The notes beneath the pieces were generated by a model. It searched no databases and was not told the DNA's origin. It worked only from the letters and a program-made list of their open reading frames with translations. A DNA stretch of 64,000 bases from Norana najaformis (taxonomy: Eukaryota > Annelida > Clitellata > Crassiclitellata > Hormogastridae): positions 1,829,631 to 1,893,630 of the forward strand of contig OZ029915.1 in NCBI GenBank assembly GCA_964023275.1. Direction: 5' to 3'. Made by a program: the position numbers and the translations under genes. Positions 11,101 to 23,279 of this stretch are shown here, piece after piece (position 1 is the stretch's first letter; each line of letters begins with the position of its first letter).

Positions 11101-14100
11101 AGGTATTTGCGCCTGCCAATAGGTATTTGTACCTGCCGATAGCAGGTGTTTGCACCTGCCACTAGGTCTTTGCACCTGCCAGTAGGTATTTGCAGCTGCC
11201 AATAGGCATTTGTACCTGCCACTAGGTATTTGCACCAGCCATTGAGTCTTTACACCTGCCAGTAGGTGTTTACACCTGCCAAGAGGTATTTGTACCTGCC
11301 AATAATAGGTATTTGCGCCTGCCAGTAGGTCGTTGCACCTGCCAGTAGCTATTTGCACCTGCTTTTTTTGTTCCAGTCTTCGTTCAGATGTTTACTGTGT
11401 AGGGACCTTGAGCAAGTCCTTCACTCACAATTGCTCGATGCCATCGATCGATGCTTAGTCATTAGACAGTGGCGCTTAAAAATTGCAGTAATAATCATAA
11501 TAATTTCGCTGCTGCACATGAGCCTTTCTTCTTTGTTCGGACTGCATACCATTGAAGACACACATTTTGCTACTGATTACCTGCCTCTTGAAGGCACATG
11601 AGATGAATGTGATCTTGATGTTGAATAGTGATGATGATGATGATGACAGATAGCTTTGTGTATTTCTCTACATGATGTCATCTGAATGTTGGCCGTGTAT
11701 TTATTCAGTAGAGAACTTTATTGTTGTGATTATGTCTACTTCTGCACTTGCTGAACCCAATAGATATTTGTACCTGCCGATAGCAGGTGTTTGCACCTGC
11801 CACTAGGTCTTTGCACCTGCCAGTAGGTATTTGCAGCTGCCAATAGGTATTTGTACCTGCCACTGGGTATTTGCACCTGCCATTGAGTCTTGTGGTTGTC
11901 AAGCTAAGGTGTTCAATGACGCATGACCTATAAATAGCTTATGTATGTTGGTAACACCTATGTTCTGTCATATTCTGTCTTGGATAATAGTTGACTGAGG
12001 GCTCGGTATTAGGAAGTTCCAGTGAGTCATGGTGAAACTTATTGAGGTGCCTCATATTGGAATTTCTATTATTATTATTAATTATTATTATTATTGTTGT
12101 TGTTGTTAGTATTATTATTATTACTATTATTATTATTATTGTTGTTATTATTATTATTGTTGTTATTATTGTTGTTGTTGTTGTTGTTATTATTATTATT
12201 ATTATTATTCTCCTGGTTTAGTTATTGATTCATGCCCAGTGTTCATGGCTCAGGAAGTGTTTGTGAAATTGCTTTGCCGTTGAGGGTGCTGTATAAGTTG
12301 TCTTCTTTACATTACATTACAGTTTTCCGTAACATCTTCATATACTGCTAATCCCATGTAGCCTTATGTTGCGTTCTTCTGATACTGGTATCGATAGTCC
12401 AGTGGTTAGCCATAGTCCAGTGTAACATAGCCATAGTTCAGTGGTTAGCCATAGTCCAATGGTTAGCCATAGTCCAGTGTAACTTAGCCATAGTCCAGTG
12501 GTTAGCCATAGTCCAGTGTAACTTAGCCATAGTCCAGTGGTTAGCCATAGTCCAGTGTAACTTAGCCATAGTCCAGTGATTAGCCATAGTCCAGTGGTTG
12601 GCCATAGTTCAATGGTTAGCCAGACTTCAGTCGTTAGCCATAGTTCAATGGTTAGCCTGATGGACTGTCAACCCACTCTGCCATAAAATGAGGGCACAGA
12701 TCGTAGTGTATGTGGGAAGATATCCCGGCCTTAACGCACGAGCTGTTTGCGTTCTAGAAAGATGGTCACGTATGAGTAAACCGTACAGAACACATATCGT
12801 TAACTGAGATTTAACCTGTCATGTTTTAAGGCCTTGCCTCAGCACTTTGGCTGAAGAGGGAAGCCGTGTTTATCGGTTGCTCACTGAAGCACAACGCTAG
12901 TGAGTCATGCAAACTCGTTATATCGTTTGCTCAGCGAGGCGGAACTTTGCTGATTCATGCAAGCCTGCCGCTGCCCTCGCTAAAAACTCGTGACTCAGCC
13001 AATCAAAGCAGTTGTTTCGCGGGGGGGGGGGGTAGTTTCGTTGGTCTAGTATGACGGAATAAATGCAAATGTTTGTGTTTTGTAATATGCTGTGCCCGAA
13101 GAGCATAATTACCCCTTGAATTTGCCCAATATCAAAAGAAAAGTGGGTTGAATCACGACAACGTCTGATAACATTGGCTCTTGGCGGTGGGTAGCGAAAC
13201 TGTATCTTGAATGGAAGATAATCCGTTGCATGCATCCAAGGAGCGAGTTGTGGTTACGTGGGGAGAACGACCTGTGGACGGGAGCAAAATATAAATTTTC
13301 CTCTGCCCTCCCCATTTCAGAATGTCTCCTCGATCCGATTTACCACTTCCCCAGTCTGACAACGGAGCCAACGCCCTTGGAGAAATTGCATGGTCATTGG
13401 AAGATAGTGCTCATGCAACTGTACAAATTGCGCGCAGCTGATGTATGGCCTCTTCTGAAGATTATCTTCGTGACTCTGCAATCGACTGTTAAAACGCATC
13501 GTCAGATGAAAGGACGCCTCGATTTATGGCGCCAAATGCGTCCGTCGTCTGCACCCGGAAGTTACGCAAGCAGACGAAATAATGAAAGCCTTCATTAGGC
13601 AAACAATAGCAGACGATAATATATCGACGCGCGACCTCTGGCGTGTGTGCGCATGCGCGAGTCGCTCGAGTGTTACGGGCGCCATATTGCGAACGGCTTT
13701 GTCGCGAGATCGAAAACCATTGGGGGAAAATTCACTGGGGAAAATTTACTGCGATGTCGCCCGACAAAAGAGCTTCGGCATGATGCATTGTAACAGACAT
13801 GTTCGCCGAGCCTTGACGTTTTTACGGGATTTTGAAATTCTTTATTTCTTTTGATGGGTGGGTTATTAATGGGGAAGTACTTAACTAACGCAAGGCCGTT
13901 TGGCGAGGCCATTTGAGGCAGAGATGGAATTTTCCACCTCCACACAACCCCCCTCCCCGGTGGTTTGGACTGAATCAGAGACAAGTACATTTCTGCCATT
14001 ATATTTTGCACTACTTATAGGTCTTTCCTCAACTAAACACCTCTGGGTATACTACTGGGCGCTATATAAATGTTCTGAATGAATGAATGAATTGGTTCAA

Positions 14101-17100
14101 CTGACTATCTGCCATTGGAGATAAACGTTCACCATACATTATCCTCCTTCCCCATGTGTCTTTTTCCCCATTGGTTCAGGCTATCTCACACTGAAGATAT
14201 ATTTTTCTTATACATTTCTCTTCTGCTTATAGGTCATTCCCCAACTGGTTCAGCCCCTTTTAAATACATTTTCTGCTACAATCCTCCTTTAACAATCGGT
14301 CTATTCCCTCCCCAAACCTGCCGACCGCCCTTTACGCGTTTGAGCTCTCCCCAAATGAAACGGTCACTGTGTATACTGACCTTGGTCAAGACATTAAGAC
14401 ACAATGGCTTTGCGTAATGGAAGCGACTGTTGCGGCATCATTAGACCGTGGCGCAATACAAATATATGACAGAATTATGACGAGGAGAGTGATGACAAAT
14501 CACAATATCTTATGACTGTAGTTGATTTATGTTTTTTAACCCATGAACAGCGCCCTTTTCTTCGGCCTCGGCTGTGCTACGGCGCTATATAAATTGTATT
14601 ATTATTATTAATGGAGATGCTCTTTTAGGATCAGTGCAGCTGATACGATTGCCTGACTCAGTTTCCCACACTGGCCGGTACAAGGGGTGATATGCACACA
14701 GACCATCGTAGTCGGAAGTGCACGTTTATGTTGTGTCTGTTTAAGAAAACTTCTCTGGGGTGCTCCCAACCCTCAGTGGCAGATGTAGCTAGTGAGAGGG
14801 CGGCGGTTCGCCCTCTCCCGCCGCCCCTCTTGGTTATGTACCAGCACCCCCAGAATTCTTGGAGTACTCCGAGGTCTTTGATAGCATTGAGGTCCAGTGA
14901 ATGTGAGTCAGGTGAAGAGTGGCTTTGGTCACCGACCCCTGTTTAATGGGGGGCTATTACGTAGGAGTTCATGGGCTGATGTGGTGATAAACAAAATCCC
15001 TTCCATGACCCGAGGTTGAAGCAGCAGGGCTGAAGGGTGGGTAGTGTTCGGAAAAGCATTTACGAGCAATTCTGATGACTGTGCTTTTGTGGGTAGTGGA
15101 GGACTATGTTTATGCTTTGTGCGATGTTGTTTAAAGTAAATGACCGTGTCTTTATACATGTAAAGTAAATGACCATTTATGTGGAGTGCAAATGACCATG
15201 TCTTTATGTAATGTTCAGAACCTTATCTTTGTGTAATGTTAATGACCTTGTCTTTATGTAATATAAATGACCGTGTCTTTGTGTGGTATAAATGAATGCT
15301 TGTCTTTATATAAAGTAAATGACCATTTCTGTGTAGTGTAAATAACCATGTTTTTTACGTAATGTTCATGATCTTATCTTTATGTAATATTAAGGACCAT
15401 GTTTTTGTATAGTGTAAATGAGTAAATGACCATATCTTTGTATAACAGTAATGACTGCAGCTTTATGTAATGTAAAATGACCATATCTTTGTATAATATT
15501 AATGACTGTATCTTTATGTAATATTAATGACTGCATCTTTGTGTAATGTAAACTGACCGTATCTTTGACTGTGTGTCTTGAAGGCGTCCAGTCATCTTGC
15601 GTTTCTCTATGACACCGAAAAGTACGTCCAGCTGACGAACAGCGGATTCGTTTGGACGACTTCCAGCACAGACGATCAGCAGCCCGTTCCTCTCTTCCTC
15701 GCCGAATTCAAGGTATATTTCATAATAATAATAATAATAATAGTGATAATAATCGTGATAATAGTGATAATAATCATGATAATAATCAAGATAATAATCA
15801 AGATGATATTAATGATAATGATGATAATGATACTGATAATACTACTACTAATAATAATGATGATGATAATAATAATAAGACGATTTATAGAGAGCCATAT
15901 AGTAAAGCCAAAGTCGGAAAGAGTGCTGTATATGTACAGGTATTTGCTGACTGCAGTCACATGGTGTGTGAGTGCGTGCGTGCGTCTAGCTATTTGTAAA
16001 TACTGCACCTTTGAAGAATCTCTAAATAGGCGGATGCAACAATTAGTTGCATTTTCCCACAACTAATCATCAGTTGATGATGACAGAGCAGTCGTTAATG
16101 CTATTGTTCTTTAAATACTATTCGTGTACTGGTCTTCAGGGTCGCTTGTACCCGATGCGGTGTCTGTCTGTCTGTCTGTCTGTCTTTCTGTCTCTCTGTC
16201 TGTCTGTGATCCGATTCTGTCTTGTGACAAAGTTTTCTTAGTACTTCGAACTGTACCGTATGTCTACATCTGCATAGTTTCTGTTGACTTACCCGAAAGC
16301 GCGTGTCCTTTTTTTTGGGCACCTAAGAGTACTTTACGCAGTAAAGACGGACAGTAATTTATGTGGACATATAGCGACTGTGTTTTTAGGCATTGTAATC
16401 AGAAATTTATATATCGCCTTTTGAAGAGCAACTAATGTAGTAGCGATTAATTCCGGCCAGAAGGAGAAGAGAAAGAGAAACAAATCCGTTACGTTGTTCG
16501 GCCTAGATGATGTCCAGTGACATAGTGATAGTTGCGCTGTTCGTCGCTTGATGGCGTTTCGGGTTGCTGATGATTGGATAGCCAGAAGCGATGGGTGGGA
16601 TAAGGGGTTTATTTAGGGCAGGAGAAAGGGCGTTACTCTGTTCGGAGACAGAGCGTCTGTCTGATATCTCCGGCGGCGGTGGCCTTGCCGAACCCGCGCT
16701 GAGCTAGGGGAGGAGGGAGTACGTTAGCGCCCCTCCTTTGCGCACTTGGCCTACCAACTTGCGGGCTACCGCTTTACCAGATCCCGACATACCTTTGCCC
16801 CGTATCTTAGATAGCTGGATCCCCGCTTTTTGATGACCCCAGCCTCCACCCAGGGGATTATGGGTAAATCGGGTGCTGCTGGCTGAGAACTATGCCAGGC
16901 TTGTCTGCCGCTGAGAGCATAGGCCTTTGACAGTAGTATTGTCTGCTAAGACCAGATGCTAGAGTGGTTAGAGCACGCGTAGGTAAAAGTTTTATCAGAT
17001 TTCAAAGCACATTCACTGCTAGACACTTCAGTCTCTTGTTGGAGGCCACAGTGAGTGTGGCTTAGCACTGAATTTAGCAACAACCCCTTTATTGCTAGAC

Positions 17101-17361
17101 AGTTATGTCAACTAGACATTACTTTGACTTCACTGTGATTTACTTTATAACCAGACAATTGATGTCTTAGAGCATTCTGGCTACATTAGTGTCTGGTATT
17201 CCAGACATTTCTTTTAAGTGTACGTATATGTATGTATGTTTGTATTTATGCGTATACTTGTGTATGTGTGTATGAATTCACATTATAACACCTTTTAAAC
17301 ATCTCTGAAAAGCTCTCTGGGTCAAGAACCAAGTCCGGTTGCCAGAAGATGAGAGAGAGAC

Positions 17362-17394
<33 letters not shown>

Positions 17395-20300
17395 AGGGGA
17401 GAGGAGTTATGTGTTACTGTCTCAGTGAGGCTATCATTTGTTCTGTAATGAATTCTAGTCTCTTCCAGTCTCTTTATGGCTTTGTTGTATCCTGCTGCGC
17501 TGTATCCTGTATCATTGTCCACTTTGTATCATTTTCAGAAGGGCATTCTGACATTATAAAACTTCAGCTACAGGTATTGTGTATTGCAATACTCTTGTAC
17601 CGGGTTCTAACCCACAATCCTTTCTTGCCAGGATGCATTCCACAGCGACCGTTCTACCTTATTTAAGAGATTTAAATCTCGGGATAGTACGGGAACCTTA
17701 CCTGGAGTGGCGCCCATTCAAACGGGCAGCGGTGGTGAAGGATCTCACCCGATTAATTCATTGAAAATGAGCAGGGTCGAGGCCGTATGGTCGCTATAGA
17801 AAACATGTACATTTACAATTACCTTAAAAGACAGCTTTTGTTGATGAGCTTTCCAGCCATGATTATAGTGTCTGCTGTTAGCAGACATTGTTTTTGTCTG
17901 CATCCTTCCGTTGCCACAGTCTGTAAGTCACATTGGTGGAAAGGTGGTTTTTGTACTCTACAGTTACAGCATTTTATGGCTTACCTCACAAATTACGGCA
18001 TTTTTGTACTGGAATTCAGTTACTTGTATGGGAATTTTGTTTCTCGTGTGTCTACATCTTTTCCAAAAGCTGTTTTTGACATTAACATGATGTAGAGTTT
18101 TCTTCATCATCTGTCTTACTTTACTGTTGCCGAGTTTTTGTCTCTGAGTTTGGATTTTTGTTTCCCGTTCTGCTGTTTGAGTTTAGAAAACTAGAGGCTT
18201 ATTATTTATTGTAGGGTTGTGTTTTCCAGACTTATCTTGTGTCTTCTGTTTTTTAACCCATATATGTTTTGAAGTGTTTTGTTACTCTTGTTACTTTGTG
18301 TGTTTATTGCAAAGGTTTATTGCACAGAAACGTATTCCGAAGTTCAGTTTCTGCACTCAGCTTTTCAGCATTTGAAGATCATTTAAGAAACTCTTTCAAG
18401 GGATATCTTTTTATGGCATTTTAATGGACTCTGAAAAGCCAGTCAACCAGTTTATTTACTTCATTTGATCATAAATGCTTTTGCAACGCTGATAGCTGTA
18501 ATATACCGGGCACATGATTAGCGCTATTATTTTAATGATACTGTAAAATACTTAGTAGTTTTGGTATAATAACATTATAATTGTTTACATATGTTATGTT
18601 CTAAAGATTCGTTCATCATTCGATATAACAATTGCCAACATTCATCTGGAGCCAGAAGCAGAGAATGAGCGACTGAGCGAAGAACTCATTCATCCGGTGG
18701 CCTCAATCCTCACTCAGTACGACAGACAGGGTAAGAAAAGTCTTTGGATATCCAACAACTCACAAGACATTATGCTTACTTTATGCTTACTTCCCCCCCC
18801 CCTTGTTCTTGAAGTTGCACTTTATAAATCTTTATGTTGCTTACTTCCCTCCTTCCTTCTTTCCTTCCATCCCTTCCTGCCTCCTTCCATCTATCCATCC
18901 ATCTATCTTTCCTTGCTTCTTTCCTTCCTTTCTTTCTGCCTACCTTCCTTCCTTACTTTCTACATCCATCTATCTTTCTTTCCTTCCTTCTTTCCTTCCT
19001 TTTTGCATGCATCTATATTTCTCTCCTTCTTTCCTTTTTTCTTTCATACATCTATTCTTCCTTCTTTCCTTCCTTCCTTCTTACATCCATCTATTCTTCA
19101 TTCCTTCCTACCTTCCTCCTTACCTCCATATATTCTTCTTTCCTTCCTTCCTTCCTTCCCTCCTTTCTTGCTGCTGCTCATATATCTCCTGTTATCACAG
19201 AAATCAGACTGCACCCGCTCCCAATCGTCGTGGTAGAGTATAGGAAATCAGAGCCGAATGGCATGAGGAGGACGAGGAGGAAATGATTTTCAAATGGCTG
19301 GTGCAGATAGAGAGACTTCTGTCTTGCATATGAGGAGGGAGTTTTTAAAGGACACTCAACCCTAAGAGGAAGATAAAAGCCAGATAAGAATGAGGCCGAT
19401 TTGGTTGAAGTAAAGTTGACAGGAGTGAGAGACACTTGGGAAGTGGACATGAAACAGTCTAGGGTTGTTTAGCACACATCACCACTTGCCAGAACATGTT
19501 GACACATGTCAGTGCCTGGGCTGTTGCTGGGTGTCTTCTGTCTCGGCCAGTGGAAGCCAGTGGAAGCTATACGAATCCTTTTCCTGTTTGTGAACTCAGG
19601 GTGGTTTACTTACTGATGAACTTCTTGCTCTTAATGAACTCTACCACTTATGTTACTTGGAATATAGAGCAAAGCGCTTTTAGGAAGTACATGTACTTAA
19701 AGGCACTGTGTCTAGATGCATACATACATACATACATACATACATGCATTCAAATGCACATACATACATACATACATACATACATACATACATACATTCA
19801 AATGCACATATATACATACATACATACATACATACATACAAATGCACATACATACATATATACATTCAAATGCACATATATACATACATACATACATACA
19901 GACAAATGCATATACATACATACAACTGTGCTGTAGGACTGGGTGATGGATAAAGGAAGCAGACGGGGCTACAAAGAAGCCAAGCAAATGGCAGACAAAA
20001 GAGAAGAGTGGTATCGTTGGATTCCTGTACCTGCCTGAGGGCAGAACAGTGAAGAAGTGTATGTCTGTAAATATGTAAATACTTATCTACATATATTTGA
20101 GAGGACAGGAGATTTTAACGTTTGTCTATGTTTTTCTGTGCAGGAAGTAAAAATCTTCTGTTGACCGGACACTTCGGAATGTCACCTGACTGTCCAGGTA
20201 TGTCACGTCTGAATGGCGTTTCAATCTCTTGTACGTGTTACACCTTGCTCTTGGCAAGCTCTTCAGTGTTCGCTATTTAAAATCAGTTTTGCACACCAAC

Positions 20301-21930
20301 CTTGCAAATACTTAGAAGGGGTTGAACTCGCTTGAACTCATGTACAGCGCCCTTTTCTTTGGCATTGGCCATGTTATGGCGCTATAGAAATTGTCTTATT
20401 ATTATTATTACTATTACTGTTGTTGTTATTATTATTTATTATTATTATTTATTATTATTATTATTTATTATTGTTATTATTATGGGGAAGTATTATAAAT
20501 GGAGGTTATAGCTGGACAAATCAGATGCTCTCTTAACCAAAATGCTTGCAGACAAGGAACAGGGGCAAGCATGGCTCTTGGCTGGGGTGCCTTTCCCATC
20601 TCTGGATCTGTGCACTGGAACTCTCTTAGCAGAAAATAGCTGCCCCTCACCCCCTTAAGCTAAGCCCCGAGAGTTAGCCATAGATATGAAATGTTAGCAA
20701 CTTCATTTGTCTTAACTGCTCCTTCACCACCTGTTCTTCCCACTGAAAGTAAACAATCAATGTACTCATTTATAGCTAAATTTCTGAGGGGTGCGAGTGA
20801 AGCAGAAATCTCAGAACATCTTTCTGTAATGGTGGGATTTGAACCCCAGAACTCTTGGTTGACAGTACGGCATGCCAACCACTACGCTCTGACTGTTGCA
20901 CACCCAGGATAATGTGACATACAGTGCAACATGTTGCATCAAGCTGTGTGTAACATAAGAGATTTGCTAGACTTTGACAGGTTTTTGACATGGCGTATGT
21001 TTGTGTTTGCCAGCCATGGCTCCCCTCACTTCATCGGAGTTCTGTCCAGTACTTTCTGCTGAGAAGTTCACGGATATCGGTCCAGACAACACGAAGGGAT
21101 CCACATGCACGGAAAACATGTGGCTGAGTCCTGCGTTAACGAAAGCTCATGAAGGTATGTGTGAGTTTATTGTTACTTGTACCTCAGCGTTTACGTAAGA
21201 AAGTATGTGACATACATATTTTCATACATACATACATGCATACATACATACCCGATATACATTAAACGTGCATACACACACACTTTTATATAACCATTCG
21301 TATAAACATGCATATGTATATATGCACATATGCACAGAGATACATGCATTGTGGTGTGTATGTATCAGGGCACTTAATATTGTGCTTTTTAAATGCCTCA
21401 AATGCAGTGCAGTACTGCCCTAAAGCCATTCATCAATATTACAAATTACTATTCATTTTGAGATACATACGTACATACATACATACATACATACATGGAT
21501 AAATATGCATACACACATGATACATGCATACTTACCTACATCCAGACTTACGTACGTACAGAGATACATTCATAAAACATGCATGCATGCATAGACGTAT
21601 ATGCACATGCATACATACATACATACACACACAGATGCATGCGTACATAGACTTAAGCACATACATACATACACTCACATATGTACAGACTTGCTGTTAG
21701 ACTGTGCGTGTACTTTGTTGTCAGGGAGAGCAGAGGTGATCCGTAGCGGCCTGACGAATCCCTGGATCCCGAACGGGCTGTGGGGCTGGGGTGGAACAGC
21801 GAGCTCCCACTGTCCATTCATGACGGAGTTCCATTTCGACGAGCCCAACAACGAGTCAACGAATTTGCATGAAGAGTTGACGGACGCTGAAAGCACCTGC
21901 GCGACGTTCCTCATCGGAAGCGACTCGTGA
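8172..21930 (+). CDS. EEPD1: EEPD1 homologue: HhH and endonuclease/exonuclease/phosphatase domain protein, multi-exon
   Basis: Coding exons read by eye: 8259-8549, 8920-9560, 9836-9887, 13321-13442 (tentative), 15584-15712, 18607-18730, 20144-20197, 21014-21154, 21725-21930 (TGA). Except at the exon 3/4 junction, boundaries are GT-AG and phases agree. An acceptor at 8170-8171 puts the ATG (8259) inside exon 2 of the transcript, behind a 5'UTR intron. The protein starts Met-Gly, as expected for N-myristoylation. Two helix-hairpin-helix repeats follow: LLNINTATEEELMTLPGV in exon 1, running into VEDLALVSGVGATRL, and KVNVNTSNVFQLM with VKGIKPEIL in exon 2. The EEP fold begins at RVASWNLDQCS and continues through GIVAVQDV, DITIANIHL, LTGHFGMSPD, ENMWLSP and SSHCPFMTEF. 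In vertebrates EEPD1 acts at stalled replication forks and is also linked to cholesterol efflux at the membrane. Oddity: GHF replaces the usual GDF of EEP enzymes. Family identity is near certain; activity is open. Confidence 0.93.
10020..10165 (+). mobile_element. Short LINE 3'-end fragment in EEPD1 intron 3
   Basis: cattttctgttcaccttaag encodes FSVHLKTHLFRSF, and the piece ends aaggcgctatataagtgctt plus a TTACA tail, the common ending of these elements. Confidence 0.5.
10385..10560 (+). mobile_element. tRNA-like SINE head in EEPD1 intron 3
   Basis: A box accgtggcttagtgggtagag and B-box-like gattcgggtgcc about 45 bp later, followed by an unrecognised body. Confidence 0.45.
11030..11362. repeat. 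20-bp minisatellite, long array
   Basis: About 16 units of cacctgccactaggtatttg with few changes and occasional 3-bp insertions. Confidence 0.85.
11360..11500 (+). mobile_element. SINE family B body in EEPD1 intron 3
   Basis: Starts within tactgtgtagggaccttgag and runs to atgcttagtcattagacagt; the tRNA-like head is missing and a 20-bp minisatellite abuts it instead. Confidence 0.6.
11757..11892. repeat. 20-bp minisatellite, second array
   Basis: The same unit; the segment 11763-11890 matches 11125-11252 almost base for base, including the irregular gatagcaggtgtt unit, so it is a block copy. Confidence 0.85.
12060..12215. repeat. (ATT/GTT)n microsatellite
   Basis: Interrupted attattattgttgttgtt runs. 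Confidence 0.75.
12390..12665. repeat. Minisatellite of ttagccatagtccagtg units
   Basis: About 14 units of 16-18 bp, many paired into about 34-bp higher-order units containing tgtaact. Confidence 0.8.
13321..13442 (+). CDS. EEPD1: Tentative exon 4 of the EEPD1 homologue
   Basis: A pyrimidine tract and CAG precede 13321 and a GTATGG donor follows 13442. The open frame includes PSLTTEPTPLEKLHGHWKIV. When joined in phase 0 to the next exon (ASSHLAFLYD), the 19-residue distance from Trp-Lys to Phe-Leu equals that I remember for vertebrate EEPD1 (GCWKAVV to GFLWD). The upstream junction does not close: this exon needs a preceding phase-1 donor, the most likely exon 3 donor (9888) is phase 0, and the alternative donors after 9887 that are phase 1 would create TAA. 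A micro-exon, another donor or a sequence error could explain this. Confidence 0.45.
14540..14612 (-). repeat. Interspersed repeat family D edge, minus strand
   Basis: gcgcccttttcttcggcctc, ggctgtgctacggcgctata, then an ATT tract. Confidence 0.65.
14774..14870. mobile_element. hAT-like MITE, partial copy in EEPD1 intron 4
   Basis: Starts cagtggcagatgtagctagt and carries gcccctcttggttatgtacc, as in the 52.5-kb copy. Confidence 0.5.
15115..15570. repeat. Degenerate about 30-bp minisatellite up to EEPD1 exon 5
   Basis: Units like aaatgaccatgtctttatgt plus aatgt, at least 14, ending about 12 bp before the acceptor at 15583. Confidence 0.75.
15720..15890. repeat. (AAT/GAT)n microsatellite after EEPD1 exon 5
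   Basis: Begins 8 bp inside the intron; low-complexity frames arise on both strands. Confidence 0.75.
16400..17220. other. Unassigned GC-rich intronic stretch
   Basis: EEPD1 intron 5. 16500-16900 is CpG- and GC-richer than its surroundings; ctggctagagtggttagagc-like text near 16970 hints at a tRNA-type A box. No exon recognised. Confidence 0.25.
17570..17825 (+). mobile_element. SINE family A copy in EEPD1 intron 5
   Basis: Partial head with B-box-like gggttctaaccca at 17599, then the body from agagatttaaatctcgggat to gtcgctatagaaaacatgta. Confidence 0.7.
18795..19165. repeat. (CCTT)n tract with about 60-bp higher-order units
   Basis: cttccttcctt runs separated by catccatctat, 5-6 times; all three forward frames stay open because of it. 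Confidence 0.8.
19720..19925. repeat. (ACAT)n tract with interspersed caaatgcacat
   Basis: Four blocks of acatacatacat, each ended by (tt)caaatgcacata. Confidence 0.8.
20335..20485 (-). repeat. Interspersed repeat family D edge and ATT microsatellite, minus strand
   Basis: catgtacagcgcccttttct, ggcgctatagaaattgtctt, then (ATT)n. Confidence 0.6.
20600..20990 (-). mobile_element. tRNA-like SINE, minus strand, EEPD1 intron 7
   Basis: On the minus strand, an A box (agcgtagtggttggcatgcc) and B box (ggggttcaaatccc) lie at 20895-20830. The downstream body, towards 20600, is not shared with families A or B. Confidence 0.55.
21205..21700. repeat. (ACAT)n-rich region before the last EEPD1 exon
   Basis: Several catacatacata blocks in unique sequence; EEPD1 exon 9 begins at 21725. 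Confidence 0.65.
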
Positions 21931-22139
21931 CACGCGTTTACAACAACTTAGGAAATCGAGTTGGAAGTTTGGAGCTTGCTGCACGTCGTGTGGAAAACTG
22001 GGAAAACTGTCATGGATGGATGACACAGGTGGTCGTGCCAGGTGGATATATTTATGATGTCGTGGTTGATTGGTTTAAGCTCATGTCTTGTGACATGGAG
22101 TGTGGTTTCCTCCATGCAAGACTTCTCCACTGAGAGGAA

Positions 22140-22345
22140 ATTGTTGTGTTTAGGAACGTAATCAAATGACTTCTATTGTGCTGTTATCGTAATGAATCAT
22201 TCGATGGTTACTTTACGTGAAACGCAGTCAGAAATTGAAGCCATTTGAGATGTCCAGTCAACATCCAGTTGTTCTAATGGAATCAAATGACTTCTATAAT
22301 GTTGTTATCATAATGCACAAGGCATCAATCAATGGTTAGGCCTAC
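22140..22345 (-). mobile_element. LINE 3'-end tails (WNS family), minus strand, partly duplicated
   Basis: Two related pieces each with aatcaaatgacttctat and ttatcataatg; the second continues into cacaaggcatcaatcaatgg, the family tail in reverse. Confidence 0.5.
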
Positions 22346-23279
22346 TTTAGATGAAGCAGTTGTCAGAAGCCATAATCCGTTGAAGCCGGTCGAAATCCAT
22401 TACGCGCCTTTGCTTAGAGCCAGTGATTGATGCTGTCATTAAATTAATGTTCACACGTAAATATGATAAACAATAATTGTGTCCGTCAGCCCGAAATGGC
22501 ATTTCTGTAGATCTGAGTTTACTGGTTGCCACGGGCAACAAGTGCATTGTAGACAAACTGGTTTTCCACCGAGAGTTTACTGGTTGTCATGGGCAACACG
22601 TACATCGGAGAGATACTGTTTCCCCTCGTTGGGCTTCCGAGGAGGCGTATTTGTGCCAGAGACTTGTTATGGCCACATCAACGGCCGCCGTGTGAAGAGG
22701 TTGTTTACAGTGAGGTCTTTTCTAAAGCTCAGTTAAATTTAGGATTCGTCTCCTTGACAAGTGTTATATCAGAATTTTTCTCATATGATGAGGTGTTTTA
22801 CAAGAAAGTTGCTGTGGTGAATGTAGGGAACTTTGATGTAGAGCCATTGAAGGATCACTCAGTCAAAAGTGTTTTGAATATGGTCGTCTACAAAAGAGAT
22901 GTCTTGCAGGCAGTATAAACTTCTCTGAATGAATGAATGAACAGGTGGAATTGAGACGAATTGTTAGTATCAGCTAACCACTGAGTGTTTTTGTTGATGT
23001 GTGGCACTCGTTAAGTGTCTGATTACATTACTTTACAGCTGCCAATGTGGTCTAATGGTTCAGAGTTTTCAAAAGGCACAATATAAATGATCGTTTACGT
23101 TGTTTTTGACTGCTGACAAAGAGTTGGAGCTTTCTGAATTATTTTGTCATATTTAAACAAAACGATGTGATATGGTATCAAAGGCTTTGTTGAAATCTTT
23201 AGGTGGCTTACGTGTTGTTCTCTGCAAGATCTGGTTCAGGAATATTTTTTCTTAGAATGTGATGGTAGATTGCAAATGC

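Noticed and set aside
11030-11362. CRISPR array
   Set aside because: 20-bp units are contiguous with no unique spacers; eukaryotic minisatellite.
12390-12665. CRISPR array
   Set aside because: Short repeats without true spacers; minisatellite in a metazoan intron.
18697-19286. Three overlapping frames of 146-179 codons
   Set aside because: They come from a CCTT tract. Only the first part (to 18730) is real EEPD1 coding sequence.
19496-19987. Tyr/Ile/His/Thr repeat frames on both strands
   Set aside because: Products of an ACAT microsatellite.
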